Source: Ulva prolifera (Eukaryota > Chlorophyta > Ulvophyceae > Ulvales > Ulvaceae). Taken from it: 64,000 bases of DNA. Where the stretch lies: contig JALAAN010000021.1 in the NCBI GenBank assembly GCA_023078555.1, forward strand, positions 1 through 64,000, given 5' to 3'. The position numbers and the translations under genes are program-made. This document shows, in pieces, positions 33,410 through 46,156 of this stretch. The notes beneath the pieces are model-generated. The model was not told the DNA's origin, ran no database searches, and worked only from the letters and a program-made list of their open reading frames with translations. Every line of letters begins with the position of its first letter. Within the stretch, counting starts at the first letter, position 1.

Positions 33410-36400
33410 TCACCCAAAGCCATAGAAGAACCCCTCTGGGTCTCTCTCCTCCTCCCCCGTCCGACCGCCCTGCTGCCGCCTTCCCCGCCGCCGCTCACCG
33501 TCGCCGCCAGACCGCGCCGAGCCGGACAGCGACTGCCGAATGCCCTTGTAGATGAGCCCAAGGCCGCCGCCGACGAGTGACACGAGCAGCCACGAGACAA
33601 AGCGCGAGAGGCGCGAGAGCAGGCGCGTCAGCAGCGGCGCGACGACGTCGCCGATCTCCATCGCCGTTGAGAGCCGCGCCTGCCACGCGGAGAACTGGTT
33701 AAGCTCACGCGCTCGCCGCACGTACAGCCGCCGTGTGATGAGCCGGTGGCCCTCCTGGACACCCTGCAGCGTGTACCTGCATGCATGCATGTGTGGTGCA
33801 TGGAGGCGGCCGGCACAGCGGGCTGCACCGCCATGCATGCAATGCACTGTCCCGGGTTTCCAGCCCAATTGCCGGGATGACATTGCACAGTTGCGCAGCA
33901 GAGCTGCCACCCCTCCCTCCGGCGCCCGTGCTACACAGCAAGCAGATGTGCAGGATGAACTGGCAAGAGCGCGTGCTGCAGCCTAGACGGCCATCACAAG
34001 CATGGCGCCCCCTGCATGTCCCCAGAATCATTCAGGTCTCGAGGAAGGCGTGAGGAAGGCACACCGGTCCTCGTACACGTCCCTGACGCATCCGTACGTC
34101 CGCCGCAGGCCCGCCGCCATCACCACGTGGTTCCGGAAGCGCTCGAGCTCGCGCGTCGTGCCGAGCCGTGGGTCCAGCAGCGCCGGCACCGACACCTCCT
34201 CAAACACGCGCCCCTCCGCCCCTCCCGCCACCCCGGTGGGTCCCCCATTCGTCGCGCCGCTGCCCAAGCGCCCCCCGCCATCGGCCGCTCCCGCCCCCGC
34301 CCACTTCGCGTCCGTGCCAAGGCTGCCACTTCGCACGTCGGACATGTACACCGCCGCCACGGCCTCAGCAACACACAGCGCCATATCCTGCAGTAGCGCC
34401 GGCAGATTGCGCAGGACCTTGCGCGGCGGAGGCCCCCCCGCCGCCGCCTCGCCCGGCTGCCGGCACATGATCATGCAGCGTATCAACATCGTGTGCGCCG
34501 TGGCCTTGCCGCTGTTGATGCCCGGTAGCGCGGCGCCGCCGTCCGCGGAGCGCCAGCTGGCGCCGGAGTCCCGTCCACTGCGCCCACTACCGTGCTTGCT
34601 GTCACCGCTGCTGGCCTGCGGCCGCAGCACGTCCGCGCCGGCCGCAGCGCACGCCTCCCCCGCCGTCTGCAGGGACTCCTGTAGCCACGCTGCGGTGGCG
34701 TGCGCAGTGCCGGCGCTGTCTAGGGCAGCCGGGGAGCCCGCCGGGCGGAGGGCCTCACTCGGTGCGCCTGCAAACCCACCCACCAGCCTTGTCGCCCATG
34801 CCATGCTTGCAGTCCAGCATGACCGCACGGCAGTGCCTGCCGGCCGCTCATTATCATGCATGGACGTCACGGCGACAGTGACCGCAATTCCGTGGATGCT
34901 TGAGATGAGTGCACATGAGCCAGACGAGGTGGCTGTCTTGGCCCATGGACGCAGGTTCTGCGGCTGCGAATGATCGAATGTATGGAGTATGCAGCTCTCC
35001 AGGAGCCTCAAATCAACCTCACGGTGCGCAACGAGCACTTGCTCGAGCGGCAGCACAGATTATATTCGTGGGAGCAGCAACACAAGCGCACCGGCGGCTG
35101 CCGCTTGCGCGGCCACTTGGAACGAGTCCAGCTCTTCACGGAGAGCCTCCAGTGCCGCCGCCGTGGCCTGCAAGAGCTCTGATGGCACGTAGCCGAGGCT
35201 AGAGGCGCACGTGTTGCATGCAGCTGCGGCCACGGCTGCCACGGCTGTTGCCTCGAGCACACTCGCGGGTGCAGCTGCGAGGGATGCTGGAGCCTGGCAG
35301 AGGAGCTGCTGCAGGGACTGCATGGAGGCTGTGATGATGGCAGCACGGCCCTGCTTGTGCAGCCCTTGCAGGTGCCACTGAGGCAGCCACGATAACCTGC
35401 ACAGGTTTGCAGGTGTTGCTGGCAGGAGTGCTTGCGCTTTCCTGGTCGTCTCGAGCACTCACGCCATTGCTCAGCACATACTCCAAGAGTGACAAGCACT
35501 GTACTGTGCAGTAAATGAAAGAAATTCGGGGTGAGAATGTACGCGAATGGTGGTTGGATGACGTAGTTCAAGCGATATCTTACACGATCTGACATTGGTG
35601 GGAGCGCACTCCTGTTGAGCGGGCTTGGGAGGCTTCGGCTGCCCAGGGCCAGCCTGTAGAAGGCCAGAGCGAGCAACTTGCCAGATGTCATTGTCACGAA
35701 CGTCCTTCGGATCGCCAATTGTTTGGATGCTTTGGGCAGCTTTACTCCCCGCATCAGCTTTCTCGCCGCCCCCGTTTGGTGGTGAACCACTGGGGACTGA
35801 ATTGTTGGAATTGGAGCTACCTGCCGCTGCAGAGACGATCCCACCGCTACTGTGCTTCTGGGACTGCCACGCCAAGTTGCAGATGACGAATGTCACAAAG
35901 CTGGACGCAAGGGCAGCGTATACTGACCGGTCAACAGCCAAGAATGCTGCGGCTGTGTCACTGGGCAGACACGGAAGAGAGGATTCAGATACACGTGAAT
36001 TCTGCTGTAGCAATTGCTGCACATAATTTGCCGTCTGTCCCGTGCCTTGTTGTGCTGTTTGCCTGCAACTGTTCTTACTGCATTTCTTTGAGCCAACCAG
36101 CTGCGGAAAACGGATTCATTGTAGCCCCCAGTTCCAGCAAAAGTGCTAAACTCTATGTACTTCACCACCTGCCACTGAGTATCAACAGAAAACAAGCATC
36201 TATGTTGGTCAGAAGATCCGGTGTGACCACACAGTGGATGCATCGAGGTAGTTCACGCACTCAAAAAAAAAACAGCAAAACAAAAAGATTCGTCTGAAAG
36301 CAATTGATGCAGTCTGTGTCGGTGGCAGTGCTTACCTTGCGCGTGTTGGCGCTGCCTGGCAATGGCAACCGCGCGAGCCTGCGGTGCCGCTGGCACCTGC

Positions 36401-36612
36401 CTGCGATCTGCTGTGATGCGCCTGCATGTATGTTTTGCACCAACAAATAATCGAGGAACAATTTACATTCGCCAAGTATGTTCTGAATCGTCAGATGTAT
36501 CGAAATTTGTAGTATTCACAGCCTCGGCCGCGCACAGCTTGTTGGCCAACATACGTAGCTTGCCTGCGCCACCCTGAATCTGCGAAGGTTGTGAGCGAAA
36601 TTGCGACGCCAT
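33410..36612 (-). CDS. Large predicted membrane protein of unknown function (possibly DUF3685-like)
   Basis: The ATG at 36612 opens MASQFRSQPSQIQGGAGKLR. Further exons include about 36,343-36,420, about 36,080-36,175 (EFSTFAGTGGYNESVFRSWL), about 35,590-35,960 (a hydrophobic span AALASSFVTFVICNLAW), about 35,460-35,500, about 35,095-35,397 (Ala/Leu-rich helices), 34065-34767 and 33410-33776. The last two join in phase (VYEDR then YTLQGVQEGHRLITRRLYVR). The C-terminal region has a long amphipathic/hydrophobic segment, SRFVSWLLVSLVGGGLGLIY followed by KGIRQSL. The G(L)GLIY+GI+Q pattern recalls the DUF3685 family of cyanobacteria and plastids, but this is from memory and tentative. The tail after 33,498 is low-complexity and may be intron read-through. 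Confidence 0.5.
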
Positions 36613-37550
36613 GCTGTCGAGAACAAACGTTTCCGTGGTTTTCGAGGCATCCTCCGGGGTTCCTGTGGAGCACGTCCGGCACAGTGCATGGCATCAGCAG
36701 TCAAGCTTGCTGCATTGTGCGGCCTACATCTGCATGAACCAAGACAACCAGCCAGGTACCACCGCACGACGCAAACGACGGAGCATCACCAGCACTCAAC
36801 ACACAATAAGCCGCCTTTTGAGCTGTTAGCGCCTACTTCCCTGAGTCTCCACATTGCTGCTCTGCCTGGTGAGCCAATTGCGAGGCTGCATGCATAGTCC
36901 AGTGCTGCAGTCCATGGACCCAAGAGCCATGCCTGTCAAGCAGCCACAAGGATGCCTGTGCTTTCCTGTGTGCGAGACTTCATCCCCTGTGACGTCTAAG
37001 ACATTTATTCTCCATGCATGTGCTTTCTGGCGTTCTTACATGACTGCATGCTAATTTGACAGTCATGTTGTGCACAAGAATTCTTTAAAGACCCGTCTCC
37101 TGAAGAACCACATCATTCAGTATATGTATAAGGCACAGTGCTCAGGACGCTGCACGAGAATTGCAGAGCAGAAGTTGGGCTTGCTGCCTGACCCTATGAT
37201 TATTGTGCAGCAGGTGCCAGCTTGTTGCATGCCTGACAGCGCAGTGATGCACCTGATGAGCGGGCTCCAGGTGCTCCAGCATACAGCGAGTCCACCAGGG
37301 GCACCAGGCCCTGTCGCCACCCCGCTCAATGAGTGATCAGCTCGCAGGAAGCGTTCGCGACATCCCTATTGTGAAACGTCGTAACACTGCGCTGTTACGC
37401 GGATAAAAACCTGCCAACGTACACGATGCACTTGCACCATACTCTGTGGAGTCACATCGCACTGTGCGCGTGACGTCCCTTGAGACCTGAATCGTGTAAA
37501 CGTTTTGGAATTTTGTTGTTCGTTGTCAGCCTGGCTGGAACTCTTTGTCT
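36613..37550. other. Divergent intergenic region upstream of IFT80
   Basis: About 940 bp between the minus-strand membrane-protein gene and IFT80. It would hold both promoters. No exon or distinct repeat recognised. Confidence 0.45.
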
Positions 37551-40500
37551 ATGCCAAGCATTCGGCTGCACGAGACTGGGGAGCGCGGCCACGATGACCT
37601 TGCAGGAGCTGCTTGCTGGACTGCGAAGAAAGAGTTGTACACGGCAAGCGACGGTGGGGTGGTAAAGAAATGGAATGTCAAGGGTGACTGTTTGCTGAAG
37701 GTGGGGGCCTCGTATTTATTCTGCTGCGCAGCGAGACTCAGTCCGACCCAGAGGAGGAGATGAACTGCCAATGTTCTGCAGACAGAACCGGGCGCATCAG
37801 ACACCCAATTCTCAATTACATGTCTGCATACACCTGCAAGGGAGTCAGTAGTACATTCAATAGCCGCTGCTTGCACAGATGGATGTCTACGCCTGCTGAC
37901 ACCATCTGGGAAGGTAGAAAAATGTACCAAATCTGCTCATGCGGGAGCGGTGATCCGTGTTTGCTGGAATCATTCCGGTACAGCTCTCGCATCGGGGGGC
38001 GAAGATGGCGTCGTCAAGACATGGAGTGCAACAGGGATGATCCGCGCGACAATTGCCCATGAGGACAAACCCATCTATGGCCTGTCGTGGAGTCCTGAAG
38101 ATTCAATGGTAAACCCTCAATACCAACTTTCGATAATGACCAAGTTCTGCCACAGTCGTGTGAAGCAGATACGTCTTTTTTGCTGTGGGCTGGAGGGTCA
38201 TGCCTCGCCCTGCTTGTCAACAATGGTAGCCATCATATCAAGGTGCAGGTCGCTTACGCAGCGGGGCCGTACGTATGTGTTGAGCCAACTGAGAGTGCTG
38301 TATCTAAGCCTTTGAAGTGGTTGGCTCTGGAGGAGAATGCAGCAAGGGCTGGAGCTGTCGTGCTTGCAGTGGACTGGAGCACCATTCATCGGCATCTTGT
38401 GACAGCCGGTGAAGATTGCAGGTGTGACACCGAAATTCAGTGCGCTTGTACTCACATCGATAACTCCGACTTTGCTTGCTTTTACCAGGTCTGATAGCGT
38501 GAGCCTCAGCACATCTGCATCCCTCGGACTGCTTCCGATCTGCCATATAAGTCCAATCAGGCATAGTATGCATATTCAATTAGCGCCGAAACACATCGTA
38601 CCATTTGAAATGCCCAGGTTGGCTGCAGGTGAGGGCATGGGCTGCACACTTGCTCTGCTAGCCGCCTCTGGGATAGCAGTGTGGCTGAGTATCACTTTGA
38701 GTTTATTTCATGCAGATATGCAGTTTGGGACGACAATGGTATCCTGCTCTTCAGATCAAGCAGCCTTGGCACAGTGCCGACAGCAGTGGCTTGGAGGCCT
38801 CAGGGTGACTCGTTTCTTGTGGGAACTCACAATCAGATTGTCCTTTGCGATGCTGCAGGCTGGCAGGCTGCGCAGCAGAGTCATACGTCTGGTGGCGCTC
38901 ATGCGATGGCATGGGCACCAGGGGGAATGATGTGTGGCATTGCCACAGGCAGCGGAGCAGTGCTGCTCTCAAACGTTCTGGATTTGGACCTACAGAACGG
39001 CTCAATTCAGGCATGTCAGCATTTGTCCACTGTTGGACTTTCCACCGGTGATTGTCGGTCACATGGAACCACAGTACATGCTCTTGGATCTGCTCTGCAG
39101 CCTTGTACATACCGTGAGGTGTCTGATGATAGTCTGCATCTCTTGCTGTGCATTGATTCCGGAGTTTGAGTAGAGTGATCTAGCAAGAACTTGCGCTCGA
39201 TGGGACCTGTTTCTAGCATAACGTTGAGCAAAAATGCCACAACTTCTGCGCTCCGATATAGAGTTCTCTGTTGTGTCACGTGGTCATGCCATTGGCACAT
39301 AGCTTCACAGTTGATCCGATCCTTTCGTCGGGGCAATATCAGATATAAACGTGATTGTCCAATTTATGCCATGGTGCGCCCATCGACCTTCACTGGCGGA
39401 TTGGCTACATGGCCTGGCATATGCGTTCAGGCGATGCTCAGGGACACAAACACAGTGGAAGTTCTGGACATGGCATCTGGAACATCGGACAGTCTGGACT
39501 TCAGTGAACAGGTGGACGCATTCTCCATGGGGCACAGCCGCCTGGTGGTTGCTACTGGGCGGCAGGCGAGGGTCTACACCATCAGTAGTACCAGTGGAGC
39601 AACACTCACCCCGGCAGCGACCGTGGACATGAGCGATATGCTCCTTGACATCAAGCTCGCAGCCCGCTGCTTCCTGCTGCTGCTGGCAACGTCAGGGCCG
39701 CAGGTGTGTGGACTGTGGCCACCGCTGCTGCACGCTTCCCGGGCCACAAAATGGTCTACTTGTGCACCACAATACCAAGGCGAAGCACCTCTCGGTCAGC
39801 TCACCTCAGGCAGTGCCTGTGGTGCAGTCCTGATGCCACCAGCGATCTGCATGCCCGTGATGAACATGGAACAAGCGGCCAGTCCAAAACTGGCTCTAGG
39901 ACGCAGGGTAATCACATTTGGTCAAGCCACATGTCCCAACAGCCACGCGGGATGATCAGATCGATTGCTGCAGCTCCGGCCCATCGCCTATTGGAACTTC
40001 CTGATAGCATACTCTGCCACCGAGGCTCACAGATGGCATGGTATTACGTGCTGTGCAAATCAGTATACGCTCACCAGCATCCAGCTGCCATAGACAGCAC
40101 TTCAGCTGCAGCAATGCTACAACATTCTTGGTTGCTGCTGCAGGTATATGACTATCATGGCAAGCTCCTGTGCACACCAAAGGTGGAGGGCATCCCTCTG
40201 GACACGCTCGCGCCGCCGATGGTGGCGCTGTCCAGCGACATCCTCGCCCTGCTGCACCCCGCCACACGCACAAGTGTTCACTTTTTCCACGTTGCCGGCG
40301 GCCACGCCACAGCAGAGGCGCTGCGCATTCGCCGGGACGACGACTCCCGGCGCCTCGTCAGCGATGGCAACGTCGCTGTGATGGACATCACCAGCATTGC
40401 GCTCTCGCAGACCGGTTCACAGGTTCGGCCTGCCGCGTGAACAGGGTGGCATGCCGTGCTGCAGCGCACCCACTTTGGCTCCACCTACCGGGGCGCCCAG

Positions 40501-42529
40501 TTGAAGGCTGTGGGTGGGCAGGTGTACATGTATCGCACATGCTCATTCACATGATTGATCAAAGCACACAATTAAGTAGCCATTCTCAGATGTCACTGAA
40601 CTTCGCAGTCACAGATATTCTGCTAAAGCAAACAGCATGGCATCTTGTTGTGCCTGTGCAATCCATTCTATGCCCCTTGTACCCTCCCATTCCACTTAGC
40701 ACCAATGGCAAACAGGGATGCATTAGAGACCGTCTTTGAGCTCCTTTACTTTTCAGCTTTACGAGTGTGTGTTGTCCACGACTGTGCATACAAGCGTTTC
40801 CAAGAATGCAGTCATAAACGTTCACTGTCCTCCATGCCCCATGCGAATTGCGGGAGTCCATTTAGTGGCGACATGGTGCTCACTGTTGCCCGTTATCTGT
40901 GTCCCGCCCCGGATGATCCATGGTACACCACCAGGCCCTGATGCAGGCCGACCGGCTGCTAGTGTTCGTGGACAGCAACGCGGACCTCTACGTGTGCTCT
41001 GCACTCACGCCGGTGCCCGTGAAGCTTGCGGGCAGCGTGACGTCATACGCATGGAACGACTCCGCCGACATCCTCGCCGCCGCCTCCGACGGCCACCTGC
41101 TGCTATGGTACTGCCCCGAGGCGGCGATTGGGTCGCGGGACCTCGTGGAGCTGACGCAGGAGCGCCGGGCGGTGCCGCTCGGGCCGGCGCCGACAATCGC
41201 GGCGTTCTCGGGGCCCGCGATTACGGTCCGCCAGAGCGACGGCACGCGCGTCGCCGCGGCGGCAAACTCCCACGCCATCAAGCTCTACTCGCTGATTCAG
41301 CACGGCCGGTGTGAGCACGCTGCGGGTATCTCATGTGTCGGGCGAGCTTATATTTGTGGTGGCCTTCGATACCTGTGGGTTTGTGTGATAATCACCCGTA
41401 TGCCAGAGCGAGTGCATCTGCCCGCCGGACTGCTGTTGGAACATGGCAGTCAACCAGCTGCAGCAGTACAGGCTGTTGAACGTCCATGGAACAAAAACAA
41501 TGGTGATGACGTGTAGATCAACATGGGCTGGCACCGACTGAGCCAGAGCGAAATGGACAACGTTTGACACGGTCATGCAGCGGCCAGATGACCTTCTTCA
41601 GGCATGACCTGATGGGGTGCCGTGCCTGCAGGTGGGATGCTGCACTGCAGCTGTGCCGCTTCCTGAAGCTGCCCATGCTGTGGGCATGCCTGGCAGCTGC
41701 CGCCATGAAAGGAAGCCACCTTGAGCATGCCACAGCTGCTTTTGCAGCGATTGACCAGGTGTGGGCAAGGAGAGCATGGCCAAAACCCACCTGCCTGACA
41801 ACAGTGTCTAGAGCACAGGAGTACTGCATACTTACCCAACACTCACTCCATCTGCATCCTTTCAGAACGGGAAACTTGGGGGACAGTTTGTATCCATGAA
41901 GAAACAGCACTGCTCTCGCCTTCGCATGTAGAATCTGCTTGGAGTCATTGTCGACACCAAGCGTGGCCACGGGACATGTCTAGGGGCTGCAACACAACAG
42001 CAACAGGTAGCTGCGGTGCGTCCAGGTAGACAAAGTGGTGTACTTGCGGAACGTTCAAGCCATTCCGAACCACCACGGCCGCCGAGCAGAGCTGTTGCTG
42101 CTTCAAGGCAAGCATGCTGCTGCGGAGGATGCTCTACTGAGCAACAGGCTGGTCTGGGCTGCAATCGATCTGAATTTGCGGTTGTATAATTGGGAAAGAG
42201 CTCTATCGATAGCGGAACAATCTGAAGAGGCTCTACATGTGCAAAACGTGCTGTGGCACAGGTACGCCTTCAGCAGAGCGGCCAGCAGTCACACCACCCC
42301 ACAATACAATCTAACCTTCACAGCAGTAGCCAGGCCAGCAAAATTTTCATGATGCAGAGCTCGCCACCTTAAGTTGCTGAACAAGGATCCACTGAAGCGT
42401 GGCAAGAATGACGAATCCCTGGAGAGATTTGCGCGTCTCTTCAGTGAGCAAGGCATACCACCAGAGAAAAACATCAAGGCGTTCATTGAGGCACAACGAG
42501 TCAAAGAAGGCTTAGACACATCGTCTTGA
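37551..42529 (+). CDS. IFT80: Intraflagellar transport protein 80 homologue (IFT80)
   Basis: A WD40-repeat subunit of the IFT-B complex that carries cargo along the ciliary axoneme. Exons with closing phases are 37551-37683, 37879-38108, 38156-38421 and 38716 to about 38,960, then 39442-39703, 40144-40422, 40947-41308, 41632-41758, 42026-42261 and 42358-42529. One or two small exons between about 38,960 and 39,441 are unresolved. The start aligns with known IFT80 proteins (CWTAKKELYTASDGGVVKKW). Diagnostic segments follow: GGEDGVVKTWSATGMIRATI, GEDCRYAVWDDNG, the second propeller with YAWNDSADILAAASDGHLLL, then the C-terminal helical region LCRFLKLPMLWACLAAAAMK and LRLYNWERALSIAEQ. It ends in a short tail (KEGLDTSS). 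Exons at 40,144-41,308 are much more GC-rich than the rest. Confidence 0.9.
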
Positions 42530-43102
42530 TCAAATGGCCAGAGCCTGATCCGGCCCATGTGATTCGCTAAACGTACTGACGTCGGTCCGTGATGCAGCGC
42601 CTACGTAATTTCACTCAATGTGATGTGCGGGAGACATCCTGCAATACAATAACACACCAAAGCCAAGCTTATTGATTGCGATTGCGCTGATCTGTTGACC
42701 GCTTGGTGCTGAACTGTGATGCACAATTGAAGATGTCTGTGATCCATGGCACCAACAGTCCTGTGGATGTTGTCAACAGTACAGCAAGCCACTTCAGAAC
42801 AGCTGTTACCTTCGAATCGCTCATGTATCACTTTGTCCATCGCGACGCATCGCCTTTGCAACGTACGTCAAAACACCCCCCGCGCCGCCGAGGATTTATC
42901 ACCGCCGCAAGTTGCGGGAAGGCCCCCTGGCTCGACACGATCGATCATCTGTGCCATGTCGCAGCTAGCTAGCACAGGGATTAAGAGTTGACGCCACATA
43001 CAGGGAAGCCCTCTCTCGACGGTGTGCCTGTGGTGTCTTGCAGGTTTTGTTTGTAGGTCCTTGGCCTTGTCGTTGTTCCATCGCGTCACACAGCCATAAA
43101 AG
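42530..43102. other. Spacer between IFT80 and eL24
   Basis: 573 bp holding the IFT80 3' end and the eL24 promoter. No further gene seen. Confidence 0.5.
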
Positions 43103-44683
43103 ATGGTGTTAAAGTACGTCTAAATTTAATCCGCGTAGCTAGGACACGGGTTCAAATCGGATTCATGGCGCATATGCTCGGCGCTGTCGTCAGTGCTGTG
43201 TTTAACCGCGACTGCGTTGCAGGACCACTCTTTGCAAGTTTTCAGGGCTCCGAATTTACCCAGGCCGGGGTGTCCAGTTCGTCCACAGGGATGGGACGGT
43301 GTGTCACTGTGACTTGGCTAGGCCACCGCTTTTCGAGCGTGCTCATCCTGGATGCTCGCTGCAGCTGCCTAGCGCGTCCGGACCTGTCCAGCTACCGGCT
43401 CTCTGCCCTTGCATGCACCCACAACACGTCATTGATGAGCATGCCAGCCTTATCATGAGATGGCTCTGCCGTGGCGTTTCATGCTTCGTGCTTGCATTGC
43501 CAGCATGCTGACAACCTATCTGCACTGCAGATCATGCTGTTCCTTAACGGCAAGACCCGCAGCCTTTACTTCCAACGGAAGAAGGCAGCCAACCTGGCCT
43601 GGACCACGACATACCGTCGTGCTCACAAGAAGGACCAGACTGGCGAGCAGGCGAAGCGCAAACGTCGCAACCTGAACTCCAAGAAGCCCCGTGCTCTTGC
43701 CGGCATCAGCCTTGAGGTATGAGCCCTCAGACGATCAGCGCCACCACATACAGCAGGACTTTCCAGTGTCTAACATGGTTATTGAGTGGTCCTCTGGTCG
43801 CAATAGCCTGACATGTGCGTATATCAGAAAAAAACAGCATGTTCTGTTCTCCAGCGTGGTGGAAGGTTGCAGCAGCATATTCATGACAGCAAGCAATAGT
43901 GTGCTGTCAGAATATGCCATGAAGCATGCTCGCCAGCCGTGTGCTGTGGCATGTAGCGCTCAAACGGCCTATTATGTTTCAGCCTGCATGCTGTACACAC
44001 ATATCACTGGTCCAAGCGTTGTGGTAGCACAGGATTGCAGATCGTTGTCTGTGCGTGAGGCATAGCTTGATGATCCATTCAGTTTGGTCGTGCCCAGGCT
44101 GCGTATCCTGTGCATTCTCATGATGCTGTGACTTCTCCTGACTGCCTTATCTCGCGTTTAGGAGATTCAAAAGAAGAGGAATGAGACCCCGAATGTCCGC
44201 GCCAAGGCTCGGGAGATGCAACTCCGGTATGACTTCTTTTTCGTCTCGTCTTTGGCCTAACAGAACACCTTGCTTCCAGAATTTGATTGGTGAAAGGCTC
44301 AGTGATTCCGACAGCCTTCACCTGTTTCATGCACTGCTCACTCAGGCAGACATCAAACCATATCACTTTGATAGCTCACAGCACCCTATGCAGTTTCCAA
44401 TGACGGCACTTTCACGGCACCTGCATAGCACCCATTGATTGCGCCATGCTTCACAGTTCAGGAGGCATTTGTGAAGTTGCAAGACCCACATGATGCCAGT
44501 CTGTGATTTGTGTCCATATCTCTTGTGATTGTAATAGCGTCGTCACTGTGACTGGACTGGTCTGCTGAATCACGCTGTCCTTGCGTGACGCAGCTTTCCG
44601 GTGGATGCAGTGAGGTCAAGGAGCGTATGAAGAAGGCAAAGTCTGGCCGTGGCAAGGCTCAGGCTGCCACAGGTAAGAAGTGA
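43103..44683 (+). CDS. RPL24: 60S ribosomal protein eL24 (136 aa)
   Basis: Structural protein of the large cytosolic ribosomal subunit. Exons are 43103-43113, 43223-43298, 43531-43716, 44162-44226 and 44611-44683; all phases close to 136 residues. The first coding exon is 11 nt (MVL plus two bases), typical of ribosomal protein genes. The N-terminal domain reads LCKFSGLRIYPGRGVQFV then LFLNGKTRSLYFQRKKAANL, matching the conserved TEXCXFSGXKIYPGXG and FLNXK signatures. WTTTYRRAHKKDQ and the basic C-terminal extension (KRKRRNLNSKKPRALAG, KSGRG) complete it. The zinc-type cysteines of archaeal L24e are reduced to one Cys, as in most eukaryotes. A TGTAA at 44,705-44,709, shortly after the stop, fits the green-algal polyadenylation signal. 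Confidence 0.95.
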
Positions 44684-46156
44684 TTTCGATGAGAAGCCTT
44701 CCTTCTGTAACTCATGCCCGCTCTTATCGCTCATAGCACCCTGCACCATCTACATACAGACTCCATGAAGTAGTCGACCATGCCTGCTTGTACAGCCCTG
44801 TTGATGTGTGAGCTGCATGCAAACAAACCGCAGACTCACTTGGTCTAGAAGCCTGCTATGAAAGGTTAGACAGGCATCGAGATTTGCGTGTGGCAGTGAC
44901 TCCAACGGAACGTGAGCTCGAGCTATCATGCTACTGCGGCGTAAGCTGGTGTGATGTATCCCAACGCTAATCTAACATCCGGAAGTAGCTAATCTCATGT
45001 CGGTGTACATCTTGGCACTGTGTCTATGATTCTTATCAGTGCACTGTGCTTGGCACCAACCAAGTAATTGAGCCAGTGGCAAGTGTGAGGATCTTGAGGA
45101 AACAATTACAGCATACACAATCCCTGTGACGTGCAATACCGCACACATCTTATTGTCAATCCACTATTCTTGGGGTAACACGATTCAAGCGTCTGTTGTG
45201 TAATCACCTACGCCAACGTCACTCAACATACAGCAAGCGGCACATATCAGCCAGCCAGAGTAAAGGACCGTTCCCTTGAAAAAGTATGGGCAGTCGTCAT
45301 GTTGGAAATCAATGTGACAAGATTCACTGATAGGCGACGAGGCAGGTAGCAAGAGATGTGTGGAGCACACATCACAGCAACGCACTTGCATGAGAGAGTC
45401 AATGCTGAGCATCACAGCCTCGAGTTTGTACAGCCTTACAGGCGGTGATGGACCTAGAATGCTGAAACATGCAGGCAAAAGGATCTGCGCAGCAGCAATT
45501 TGTGGCTGGCTGCGTTGGACTGATGGGCCACTTTAGTGCGGATACAATACCTGCTGGGTGTTTTGTCTCAAGCCTCGTGCAAGTGAACATCCGGTCAACA
45601 CATGGGGAGGGGGCAGTGATATGTTTGCTCTGCAGCCGTGCAGGACTTTCAACAAGTGTCAAGCTCATCAGCAAGCTGTTGTGCACACCTGCATGTGGAC
45701 TCTGAGCAGAGATCAGTTATTGCTGCAGCTAACCTATCATACTCCGCCAGGCTTGATAACCGGCACCTTCAAATAGGGTCATTTTGCTGCTTTTCCAGTC
45801 ATGAAATAGTCACAGGCGGGTGCATCTGTGACCTCAACCGGCCATTAGATCAACCCATGCTTGCTTTCAGCTCAGCCTGTCTGTATCATTCATCAGCAGC
45901 TTGATGCACACAGGCAGATGGGCATGCAAAACGCCATCATGGCAACATACCGCCAGCCTATACCTCGACACCACCGCACCTACATCACTACCGCATCTAC
46001 ACTCAACCCAGCCAGAACGCCAGCCTCAACTGCATGGCCCCCAAAAAAACACTTCAATAAAAAATCGGAAAAAATATGCTGCACTACCACCAGCACAGGC
46101 TGAGTCGTCACTCTCTGTGAGAGCGCGACCTCAGCCGGCACCAACATCTACCGGTT
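44684..46156. other. Spacer between eL24 and MORC (convergent)
   Basis: About 1.5 kb between two convergent genes. No exon or repeat that I can support; the 3' ends of both transcripts must lie here. Confidence 0.45.

Noticed and set aside
43150..43168. B-box-like GGTTCAAATC in the first intron of eL24
   Set aside because: The bases on either side do not form a T-stem and no A-box lies at the right distance.
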